Assembly (NCBI GenBank): GCA_005768755.1
Contig: VAFL01000009.1
Coordinates: forward strand, 90,431-154,430
Length of the DNA: 64,000 nt
Reading direction: 5' to 3'
Origin: Paracoccus denitrificans
GTDB lineage: Bacteria; Pseudomonadota; Alphaproteobacteria; Rhodobacterales; Rhodobacteraceae
The translations under genes and the position numbers were made by a program. Of this stretch, positions 1-8,138 are shown one piece after another. Positions within the stretch are counted from its first letter, which is position 1; every line of letters begins with the position of its first letter. A model generated the notes under the pieces. That model was not told where the DNA came from. It saw only the letters and a list, made by a program, of their open reading frames with translations, and made no database searches.

Positions 1-1598
1 CACTTGTGATGGCAGTGGGCGCCCGGCGAAACTTTGCCCCGGTGACAATGGTCATTGCAGGCATGCTGGTGGGCGTGACGGCGGGTGCGATCGCCACCGC
101 TGTCACGCTGGCACAGGGTCAGTACCTGCTGTCGCTGGTTATCTGGAATGGCGGATCGCTGGTACAGCAGGACTGGACAGGCGTCCGCGTGCTGTCTTTG
201 GTCGTTCTGATCGGCGGTGCCGGAGCAGCCGTGTTGGCCCGCCCCTTGCGGGTGCTGTCACTTGGCAGCGAAAGCGCGGTCGGGCTGGGGCTGAATGTCG
301 CGTGGATCCGCTTCGCTGCAGTTGTGCTGGCTGTCTGGATAAGCGCCTGCATTTCCGCTGAACTGGGACTCATCGGCTTTGTCGGTCTTGCTGCGCCCGC
401 GCTTGCCCGGACGATGGGCGTGCGCGGAATCGGATCATTGTTCGTCGTCGCGCCTTTGATCGGTGCGCTTATCTTGTCTGTCGCGGATGGTCTGGTCCTG
501 CTGGCCGCCGGTCACGGTTCGGAAACATTTCCCACTGGCGCGCTGACCGGGCTGATTGGCGGTCCGCTGCTGTTGTGGCTGCTTCCGCGGCTCCGCGGCT
601 CGACCCCGCCGGGAACCGAGCGCACCGAAGGGCCGGTGCGGCGTCGCGACCGGCCGCTGCGCATGCTGGTCAGCATGGGTGTCGCACTGATGGGCCTGAC
701 ATTGATCCTGGTCTGGATCGGGCGCGTGCCGCACGGATGGGCGGTGCTGGACTGGGACAGCTTCAGGGCTTTCCTGCCGACACGACTGCCGCGATTGATC
801 GCGGCCGCGTCTGCCGGCGCGGCGCTTGGTCTGTCCGGCGCAATCCTGCAACGCCTGACAGGTAACCCGCTCGCCTCGCCCGAGGTATTGGGCGTGTCTG
901 GCGGTGCCTCGCTTGGCTTTGCCGCTGTCATCTACCTTGTCGCCGCACCCACTGCGTCGATCGAGATTGCGGGCGCCATGGCAGGTGCCGTTCTGGCACT
1001 GGTCGTGCTGACCGGCTATGTCAGCCGCCGCGACATGCCGCCGGAACGTATTCTGCTGGCCGGGATCGCGGTGTCGGCGCTTGCCTCGGCGGTGCTGTCG
1101 GCGATGATGGCGCGGGGTGATGCGCGGGCATGGGCGATCCTGTCATGGCTCAGCGGGTCATCGTCGGCGGTGGAAATGCCGGCGGCGCTTGCGCTCGCAG
1201 CAATCTCGGGGCTGCTTTGGGCCTTAGCCATCGTGGCCGGGCGCTGGCTGGCGATCCTGCCGCTTGGCGGCCTGGTCGCGGCCGGTCTTGGCCTTCCGGT
1301 CCGTTGGTCGCAGGCACTTCTGATCACGCTGGCCGGGATTGCAACGGGGGCGGCGACGATCCTGATCGGGCCTCTCAGCTTCGTCGGGCTGATGGCGCCG
1401 CATGTGGCGGTCAGGCTTGGCCTTGTCCGCCCCGCCCATCACATTACGGGCGCGGCCCTGATCGGTGCCGGCCTGATGCTGATCGCAGATTTCGGGGCCC
1501 GCATGGCTGGCTTTCCCTATGAACTGCCCCTTGGCCTGTTCGCCTCGCTGATCGGGGCGCCATGGCTGATCTGGCTGATGATGAGGTCCGCAAGATGA
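1..1598 (+). CDS. fhuB: Ferric-siderophore ABC transporter permease, fused FhuB type (5' end outside window)
   Basis: Inner-membrane permease of a FecCD/BtuC-family importer that would move a ferric siderophore from the periplasm to the cytoplasm. The frame is open from the left edge, so the N-terminus is missing. What remains (about 530 residues) is the end of one FecCD unit (to about residue 195) and a complete second unit (about 215-530), the tandem layout of FhuB, which is normally about 650-660 residues. Each half has many hydrophobic helices and the FecCD signatures GxIGFVGLxAPxxAR (first half) and GPLSFVGLMAPHVA (second half), which contact the ATPase. The stop overlaps the next start in an ATGA junction, so FhuB and the ATPase are probably translationally coupled. 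The binding protein is not in view. The exact siderophore cannot be told from sequence. Confidence 0.9.
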   Translation, partial: LVMAVGARRNFAPVTMVIAGMLVGVTAGAIATAVTLAQGQYLLSLVIWNGGSLVQQDWTGVRVLSLVVLIGGAGAAVLARPLRVLSLGSESAVGLGLNVAWIRFAAVVLAVWISACISAELGLIGFVGLAAPALARTMGVRGIGSLFVVAPLIGALILSVADGLVLLAAGHGSETFPTGALTGLIGGPLLLWLLPRLRGSTPPGTERTEGPVRRRDRPLRMLVSMGVALMGLTLILVWIGRVPHGWAVLDWDSFRAFLPTRLPRLIAAASAGAALGLSGAILQRLTGNPLASPEVLGVSGGASLGFAAVIYLVAAPTASIEIAGAMAGAVLALVVLTGYVSRRDMPPERILLAGIAVSALASAVLSAMMARGDARAWAILSWLSGSSSAVEMPAALALAAISGLLWALAIVAGRWLAILPLGGLVAAGLGLPVRWSQALLITLAGIATGAATILIGPLSFVGLMAPHVAVRLGLVRPAHHITGAALIGAGLMLIADFGARMAGFPYELPLGLFASLIGAPWLIWLMMRSAR

Positions 1599-2362
1599 CG
1601 CTTTTCGCTATCCGCAACCTGTCCGTCGATGTCCCCGGTCGCCAACTGCTGTCGGATATCACGCTGGACCTGCCTGCCGGTCAGACCATCGCGCTGATCG
1701 GGCATAACGGATCGGGCAAATCAACCTTGCTCAAGGTGCTGGCGCGACAGGTGGCCGCATCCGGCACCGTGACATTCGAGGGCCGGGCGCTTTCGGAATG
1801 GCCGGTCCGCGATTATGCCCGCCGTCTTGCCTTCCTGCCCCAGACCACACCGCCGGCAGAGGGCATGCTGGTCCGCGAACTGGTCGCCCTTGGCCGCTAT
1901 CCCTGGCACGGAGCACTTGGGCGCTTTGGCCCGGCGGACCATCGCGCCGTGGCCGATGCCATGGAAGAATGCGGTGTTGCAGGTTTTGCCGACCGGCTGG
2001 TCGATACGCTGTCAGGGGGCGAACGGCAGCGCGTCTGGCTGGCGATGATGGTCGCCCAGCAGGCTGGCACGCTGCTTCTGGACGAACCGATCAGCGCGCT
2101 GGATATCGCCCATCAGATCGAGGTGCTTTCGCTTGTGCAGCGCATGTCCCGCGAACAGGGCCGCAGCGTCGTCATCGTTCTGCACGAGGTGAATATGGCC
2201 GCGCGTTTCTGCGATCATGTCGTCGCGCTGAAGGGCGGGCGCGTGATGATGCAGGGAACGCACACGGAATTCATGCAGAAAGAGACATTGCAAAGCGTCT
2301 ATGGTTTGCCCATGGAGGTCCTGACGCGGAACGATGGCACTCCCGTCGCGATACCTGCCTGA
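1595..2362 (+). CDS. fhuC: Ferric-siderophore ABC transporter ATP-binding protein
   Basis: Cytoplasmic ATPase that powers the FhuB-type permease. It has Walker A GHNGSGKST near residue 38, the ABC signature LSGGERQRVW near residue 137, Walker B LLLDEPISALD and a switch histidine in VIVLHEVN. At 255 residues it has the normal FhuC/FecE length. I place the start at the ATG at 1595, inside the stop codon of the permease gene, instead of an earlier in-frame ATG at 1562, because the homologous region (MTLFAIRNLSV) begins there. It is followed after 6 bases by an ABC exporter gene, so the three probably form one transcript. Confidence 0.92.
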   Translation: MTLFAIRNLSVDVPGRQLLSDITLDLPAGQTIALIGHNGSGKSTLLKVLARQVAASGTVTFEGRALSEWPVRDYARRLAFLPQTTPPAEGMLVRELVALGRYPWHGALGRFGPADHRAVADAMEECGVAGFADRLVDTLSGGERQRVWLAMMVAQQAGTLLLDEPISALDIAHQIEVLSLVQRMSREQGRSVVIVLHEVNMAARFCDHVVALKGGRVMMQGTHTEFMQKETLQSVYGLPMEVLTRNDGTPVAIPA

Positions 2363-2368
2363 GGCCAC

Positions 2369-4066
2369 ATGCTACGCGACTTCTTTTCTTATTACCGGCC
2401 GTTCATGGCCCTGTTCTGGCTGGATTTCGGATGCGCGGTGCTGTCCGGCCTGCTGGAACTGGCCTTTCCGCTGGCGATCACCGGCTTCATCGACCATCTG
2501 CTGCCGCAAGGCGACTGGACGCTGACCATTCTGGCAGCCATCGGCCTGCTGGCGCTTTACATCGTCAACGCCGGGCTGCTGACGGTGGTGATCTATTGGG
2601 GCCACAAGCTTGGCATCAATATCGAGACAGAGATGCGCGCCCGCGCCTTCGACCACCTGACGCGGTTGTCATGGCGGTGGTATGATCGCACCCGCACCGG
2701 CAAGCTGGTCGCCCGCGTCACCCGCGATCTGGAAGAAATCGGCGAGGTCGCCCATCACGGCCCCGAGGACGCCTTCATCGCACTGATGACATTTGTCGGT
2801 GCCTTCCTGCTGATGTTCTGGATCAACCCGCAACTGGCTTTCATCGTGGCGCTGATCGTCCCGGTGATGCTGGCCCTGGTGATTGTCTATGGCGGGCGGA
2901 TGACACAGACCTGGCGGGCGATCTATTCCCGCGTCGGGGATTTCAACGTCCGCCTGGAAGAGGCCCTTGGCGGCGTGCGTGTCGTGCAGTCCTTCGGCAA
3001 CGAAAGCCACGAAACGGAACTGTTTTCCGCCGACAACGCCCGCTACCGTCAGGCCAAGCTTGATGCTTACCGGGTCATGGCCGCGTCAAGCGCCCTGCAA
3101 TACATGGGCCTTCGGCTGGTGCAGGTCATCGTGATGGTGGTGGGTGCGGGCTTCGTTCTGTCTGGTGAGCTGACGACCGGCGGCTTTGTCGGTTTCCTGT
3201 TGCTGGTCGGTGTTTTCTATCGTCCCTTGGAAAAGATCGCCGCCGTGATCGAAACCTATCCGCGCGGCATTGCCGGTTTCCGCCGCTATCAGGAATTGCT
3301 GGCGACCGAGCCAGAGATCGCCGATGCCGCCGACGCCGTCCAGGTGGCCAAGCTTCGCGGCGACATCCATTTTGATGCCGTGAGCTTCGCCTATGCAGAC
3401 ATGCCCATTCTGACGGGCATCGATCTGAAAATCCGCGCTGGCGAAACTGTCGCCTTTGTCGGCCCGTCTGGCGCAGGCAAGACCACGCTTCTGGCGCTGC
3501 TGCCCCGCTTTTACGAACCGACGGCGGGCCGGATCACCATTGACGGCCATGCCCTGCCGCAGATCCGCCTGCACAGCCTGCGCCGCCAGATCGGGCTGGT
3601 CAGTCAGGACGTATTCCTGTTCGGCGGCACATTGCGTGAAAATATCGCCTATGGCCGGCTGGACGCTAGCGACGCTGAAATCGAGGACGCGGCGGCACAG
3701 GCGCAGCTTGCCACCATGATCGCCGCGCTGCCAGAAGGGCTGGATACAGTCGTAGGAGAGCGTGGCGTCATGTTATCAGGCGGTCAGAAGCAGCGCGTGG
3801 CAATTGCCCGTGCCTTCCTGAAGAACCCGCCCATCATGATCCTGGACGAGGCGACAAGCGCATTGGACAGCCAGACCGAGCGTGAGATCCAGCTTGCCCT
3901 CGACCGGTTGGCGGTGGGGCGCACGACGCTGGTGATCGCCCACAGGCTGGGGACCATCCGCAACGCAGACCGCATCATCGTCATGGATCACGGCCGCATC
4001 ATCGAAACCGGAAGTCATGCAGAGTTGCTGGCATCGGGCGGCGCATATGCCCGGCTGTCCGTCTGA
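2369..4066 (+). CDS. ABC exporter, fused transmembrane and ATPase domains (MsbA/MdlB type)
   Basis: Half-size type-1 ABC exporter of 565 residues that would act as a homodimer in the inner membrane. Residues 1-310 hold the six-helix transmembrane domain, with the family motif TRTGKLVARVTRDLEE. Residues 330-565 hold the ATPase with Walker A GPSGAGKTT, signature LSGGQKQRVAIARAF, Walker B IMILDEATSALD and H-loop VIAHRL. It lies 6 bases after the siderophore-import ATPase, so a role in siderophore export or reduction-linked iron handling is a reasonable inference. Lipid or drug export cannot be excluded, because substrate specificity is not readable in this family. No obvious terminator follows. 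Confidence 0.85.
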   Translation: MLRDFFSYYRPFMALFWLDFGCAVLSGLLELAFPLAITGFIDHLLPQGDWTLTILAAIGLLALYIVNAGLLTVVIYWGHKLGINIETEMRARAFDHLTRLSWRWYDRTRTGKLVARVTRDLEEIGEVAHHGPEDAFIALMTFVGAFLLMFWINPQLAFIVALIVPVMLALVIVYGGRMTQTWRAIYSRVGDFNVRLEEALGGVRVVQSFGNESHETELFSADNARYRQAKLDAYRVMAASSALQYMGLRLVQVIVMVVGAGFVLSGELTTGGFVGFLLLVGVFYRPLEKIAAVIETYPRGIAGFRRYQELLATEPEIADAADAVQVAKLRGDIHFDAVSFAYADMPILTGIDLKIRAGETVAFVGPSGAGKTTLLALLPRFYEPTAGRITIDGHALPQIRLHSLRRQIGLVSQDVFLFGGTLRENIAYGRLDASDAEIEDAAAQAQLATMIAALPEGLDTVVGERGVMLSGGQKQRVAIARAFLKNPPIMILDEATSALDSQTEREIQLALDRLAVGRTTLVIAHRLGTIRNADRIIVMDHGRIIETGSHAELLASGGAYARLSV

Positions 4067-4258
4067 CCGATCTCAGTCGCGGGCGCATGTATCGGGATCG
4101 GGCACCCTTCGGCTGGCGGCGGTCACCGTCCGCACCGATATTGCGGCGACGTCGCGTTACGTTTAAACGCTGCCTTCAAGTATCAGCCGTATCGGGTCAC
4201 GATCGGCCTGGCATCTGACAATGACCCGCAAGCCAGATTCAGAAAAGGTTGACATCGC
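4067..4258 (+). other. Intergenic region upstream of the glycosyltransferase block
   Basis: This 192-base gap separates the iron-transport genes from the polysaccharide genes. It contains a 10-base self-complementary stretch (GCGACGTCGC, 4146-4155) but no convincing rho-independent terminator. A purine-rich AGAAAAGG at 4241-4248 could be the ribosome-binding site of the GTG at 4259. I see no gene in it. Confidence 0.4.
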
Positions 4259-7200
4259 GTGGTCGCTCCCCTTTCACAGCTTAGAAACTCGATATCCAAG
4301 CTGCGAAAGCTGGCACCCGGATCGGGACGCAGGACATCAACGCAGCCTGGCAGTATCGACCGCGTTCAGCAGGGGGTCATCGAAGGCTGGGTCAAGGACC
4401 CCTCAAGTCCAACGCCGCTTGTCATCGACATTCTGCTGGACGGGCAACCCATCGCCACCGGATTGACGGCTGACATCTACCGGCAGGATGTCGAGGAAGC
4501 CGGACATGGTGACGGTCGTTTCGGCTTTTCCTGCAGGCTTCCCGGCCGCCCGCCCGGCGAAGGTTCACGGGTCGAGGTTCGTCTGTCCGCAAACCAGAAG
4601 CCGCTTCTGGATACGGTCATAACGAAGCCGGGTGCGGGACCGGGAAATGGGGCCGGCACGACAGGCAGCACCTTAGCGGCGCGCATCGCGAAAGTCGGAC
4701 GCAAGTTTGCAGGCGCCGAGAATGCGCTGGAAGGCAAGCTGGAGGCAGTTTCGGGCGAACTTATCCGGGGCTGGGCCGTCGATCCGCGGAACAAAGCCCG
4801 ACTGTTCGATATCGATATTCTTCTCGACAATCTTTTTCTGATGCAGATCAGGAATGATGTGGATCGCCCTGACCTGAAGCAGATTGGAAAGTCGGCGGGC
4901 AGGGGCGGTTTCCGGCTGGAGCCTTTCCTGAATGTGCTGGAGCCGGGCGGACACGTCATCGCCGCAATCCTTCCCGATGGCAGCCGGTTAACCGGCAGTT
5001 TCCAGTCAACGCCCGACAAGGCGCGCGTGTCGCTGAGCAGCGGTGTCCACCAGATTGATCCGTCCGAGGTGGCCGTGATCGTCCCGATCTACAACGCTGC
5101 AGACGATCTGAACATCTGCCTGCAGCGCCTTGCCGCGCATACGCCGGCTGCGATGGAAATTCTGCTTGTCGACGACGCCTCGACCGACCCGCGCATTGCG
5201 GATCTTCTGTCGCGCGCGGCAATGGCACCGAACATCCGGGTGCTGCGCAATGACAGCAATCTGGGGTTTACCCGCACCGTCAATCGCGGACTGGATGAAA
5301 TCGGCACGAAGCACGCAATCCTATTGAACAGCGATGCCCGGGTCACACCGGGTTGGGCACGCGGTATGCTGCGCGCCGCGTCCTCGCGCCCCAGGGTCGC
5401 GACGGTAACCGCCATGTCGGACCGCGCCGGCGCTTTTTCGGCCCCGGATATCGGTAACGAAAATGCGCTTCCCGCAGGTGTCGATGAAGTCACTTATTCG
5501 CGCGCCTTCCGCCGACGTTCTCTGGCACTTTATCCGGTCGTTCCGACAGGCAACGGCTTTTGCATGTTCGTCAACCGCGATTGCGTGAACCAGATAGGCC
5601 CCTTCGATGACAAGGCTTTCCCGCGCGGCTACGGCGAGGAAAACGATTTCTGCATGCGCGCGGGCCGGGTCGGATGGACGCATCTTGTCGACGACCGGAC
5701 CTATGTTTTTCATGATCGGTCCAAAAGCTTTGGCGAGGCAAAGGCCGGACTGATGGCCGCGGGCCAGGCTGTGGTCAATGCGCGCTATCCCGAATATGCG
5801 AAAGCCATAAGGACCTTCAGCACAGGCCCGAAGATCGCGCTTGCTCGTCTGCGCGCCAGGCAGGCTTTACTGGATTGCAACGATCCAAAGGCCGGACTGC
5901 CCGCGATCCTGTATGTGCTGGCGACGCAAATCGGCGGGACACCGCAGACTAACATGGATCTCATGCGTGAAATCTCGGACGAGATGGCACCATGGCTGCT
6001 GCATTGTGACAGCCGTAAAATGACGCTCAGCCGGTTGGACGGCGAGAAGCTGGTCACGGTCCGCACGCATACCCTGTCCGAGCCGGTCGATGCGCTTACG
6101 CATCGTTCAGGCGAATATGACGCCGTGATGCGGGACTGGCTGGCCACGGTCGATCCCGAGATCGTCCATATCCGGCATCTGGCCTGGCATGGCCTTTCGC
6201 TGCCTGCATTGGCGCGGGCACATGGCAGCCGGGTGGTCTTTTCATTCCACGATTTCTATACGCTTTGCCCCACGGTCAAGCTGCTTGATGAAAACGATAT
6301 CTTTTGTGGCGGCACGTGTACGGCCACCGACGGACAGTGCCGCGCAGAGCTGTGGCCCACGGACGATCTGCCCCCGATCAAGGATGCGTGGGTGCATGTC
6401 TGGCGCGAACGCTTTGCCGATGTGCTGAAGGATTGCGACGCTTATGTCACCACCTCTCGCAGCGCCAGAAAGCGGATCGGCGAACAACTCGGGCTGGACA
6501 TGGACCGGTTCTTTGTCATTCCGCATGGTCGCAGCTTTGCGACAATGCGGCCGCACCGTCAGCAGCCCCGCAGGGGCGAACCGGTGCGCATCCTGCTGCC
6601 CGGCAATATCAGCGCCGCGAAAGGGCGCGATATCGTGACCGCCTTGCTGGACCACGACCAAGACGGTCATCTGGAATTCCATGTCCTTGGCGCCATCTCG
6701 GACCCGGACGAGCTGAAGTCATATGACAAGCTGTTTCTGCACGGCACCTATCAGCGCGAAGAATTTGAAAGCCGGGTGGCCGAAATTGACCCTCACCTGG
6801 GTGCAGTCTTCTCGATCTGGGACGAAACCTATTGCCATACCCTGACAGAGCTTTGGTCAGCCGGCCTTCCTGCCTTCACATTCGACTTCCCGACCGTTGC
6901 CGGGCGTGTGCGTGAAAGCGGCGCGGGCTGGGTCGTGCCCCATGACGATATCGCCGCGCTTTATGACCGCATCCTTTCGCTTTCCTTTGACCGTGACGAA
7001 CAGATGCGCGCCGATCAGGCCGTGATCGGCTGGCAGATGGGCAAGGGCGTGGGCCAGACGACGCAGCTGATGGCCGCCGGCTACAGAGAGGTCTATCGCC
7101 ATGCGGCAGGCGGGCGGGATCGCCGTCCCGTGATTGCTGTGCTGACATCGCCCGATGCGGAGCCTGCCAGCACCTTCCCGACGCCTTGCGAGCGTGTGAA

Positions 7201-8134
7201 AGACAGGACCGTCAACAGCCTTGATCGGCCATGCGTATTCGTGCCCGCGCATCCCGACAGCCTTCTTGCGAATATCCGCGATGGCGATGTCGATGGTGTC
7301 ATTCTGCAAGCTACGTGCATATCCACAAGCCTGCTGCCTGCGCTTGTGGATGCATTGGCGTCAGCCGGGGTCCCCCATATGCTTGATCTGGACGATGCCG
7401 AACGCATTCCGGTGCTGGAACCGTTGATCAGGTCGGCCGCTCTCGTGACCGTCCCGTCTGATCGGCTGCGTGCGCTGCTGGCTGATCTCAGCCCCAATGT
7501 CGCCGTGCTGCCCGACCGGCTGAGCGAACGCATGTGGCGCGGTCAGTTGCCAGTGCGCAATGCCGACGGTCGAATCCACGCGTTGTTTTGGGATGCCGGT
7601 CACAGGCAGGGTTTCGACCTTGTGGCGCCTGCCCTTGCTGCCGTCGCGAGGGCCGAGCCGGCTTTTCGGGTGTCGGTCATCGGCGCAAGCGCAGACAAAC
7701 TGCCTGACTGGGCCGACGCGGTTCCTGTCCCCCCTGATTTGCGTTGCGACGCAGATGTGGCGGCCTGGATGAAGAACCTGTCTGCCGATGTCGATTTCGC
7801 ACTGATACCGCCATTTGACGCGGCCGCCCGGCAATCCGCCGCGGATCGGATTATTCTGGCCGCGAACGCACTTGGCCTTGCTGTTCTTGCTGCGGACCAG
7901 ACCATTGCAGGCAAGCTGCCGCATGTCAGGCTGGTTGCTGCCACGGCTGAGGACTGGCAGGCGCAGTTGCTGCAGATGATCGCAGATATTCGTGCAGGCA
8001 AGATTGATCGCGGCGATATCCGCGCAGACACGCTTGCGGAATTCGGTCTGCAATCGACCTTGCCGGCCTTCGATGAGATGCTGGTCGCACTGGCCGGCCA
8101 TACCACGATCCCGCGCGTCACAAGGCAAAGCTGA
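4259..8134 (+). CDS. Giant multidomain glycosyltransferase (GT2 plus GT4-like domains)
   Basis: A 1291-residue protein probably acting in the cytoplasm on a surface polysaccharide. Two related segments of about 60 residues, near 37-95 and 160-220, share a G-W-x-x-DP ... DILLD pattern and look like a tandem beta-rich module. A GT2 domain follows from about 270 (VAVIVPIYNAADDL, nucleotide-sugar motif LLNSDAR near 355, acceptor-side GYGEENDF near 455). A GT4/GT-B-like part spans roughly 550-930, with FSFHDFY, LPGNISAAKG and a donor-site stretch around WDETYCHTLTELWSAGLP. Residues about 955-1291 are a further GT-B-like segment with weaker motifs. The start is a GTG with a purine-rich stretch upstream. 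It sits 4 bases before the next glycosyltransferase gene. Donor and acceptor sugars are not predictable. Confidence 0.82.
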   Translation: MVAPLSQLRNSISKLRKLAPGSGRRTSTQPGSIDRVQQGVIEGWVKDPSSPTPLVIDILLDGQPIATGLTADIYRQDVEEAGHGDGRFGFSCRLPGRPPGEGSRVEVRLSANQKPLLDTVITKPGAGPGNGAGTTGSTLAARIAKVGRKFAGAENALEGKLEAVSGELIRGWAVDPRNKARLFDIDILLDNLFLMQIRNDVDRPDLKQIGKSAGRGGFRLEPFLNVLEPGGHVIAAILPDGSRLTGSFQSTPDKARVSLSSGVHQIDPSEVAVIVPIYNAADDLNICLQRLAAHTPAAMEILLVDDASTDPRIADLLSRAAMAPNIRVLRNDSNLGFTRTVNRGLDEIGTKHAILLNSDARVTPGWARGMLRAASSRPRVATVTAMSDRAGAFSAPDIGNENALPAGVDEVTYSRAFRRRSLALYPVVPTGNGFCMFVNRDCVNQIGPFDDKAFPRGYGEENDFCMRAGRVGWTHLVDDRTYVFHDRSKSFGEAKAGLMAAGQAVVNARYPEYAKAIRTFSTGPKIALARLRARQALLDCNDPKAGLPAILYVLATQIGGTPQTNMDLMREISDEMAPWLLHCDSRKMTLSRLDGEKLVTVRTHTLSEPVDALTHRSGEYDAVMRDWLATVDPEIVHIRHLAWHGLSLPALARAHGSRVVFSFHDFYTLCPTVKLLDENDIFCGGTCTATDGQCRAELWPTDDLPPIKDAWVHVWRERFADVLKDCDAYVTTSRSARKRIGEQLGLDMDRFFVIPHGRSFATMRPHRQQPRRGEPVRILLPGNISAAKGRDIVTALLDHDQDGHLEFHVLGAISDPDELKSYDKLFLHGTYQREEFESRVAEIDPHLGAVFSIWDETYCHTLTELWSAGLPAFTFDFPTVAGRVRESGAGWVVPHDDIAALYDRILSLSFDRDEQMRADQAVIGWQMGKGVGQTTQLMAAGYREVYRHAAGGRDRRPVIAVLTSPDAEPASTFPTPCERVKDRTVNSLDRPCVFVPAHPDSLLANIRDGDVDGVILQATCISTSLLPALVDALASAGVPHMLDLDDAERIPVLEPLIRSAALVTVPSDRLRALLADLSPNVAVLPDRLSERMWRGQLPVRNADGRIHALFWDAGHRQGFDLVAPALAAVARAEPAFRVSVIGASADKLPDWADAVPVPPDLRCDADVAAWMKNLSADVDFALIPPFDAAARQSAADRIILAANALGLAVLAADQTIAGKLPHVRLVAATAEDWQAQLLQMIADIRAGKIDRGDIRADTLAEFGLQSTLPAFDEMLVALAGHTTIPRVTRQS

Positions 8135-8138
8135 ATCC

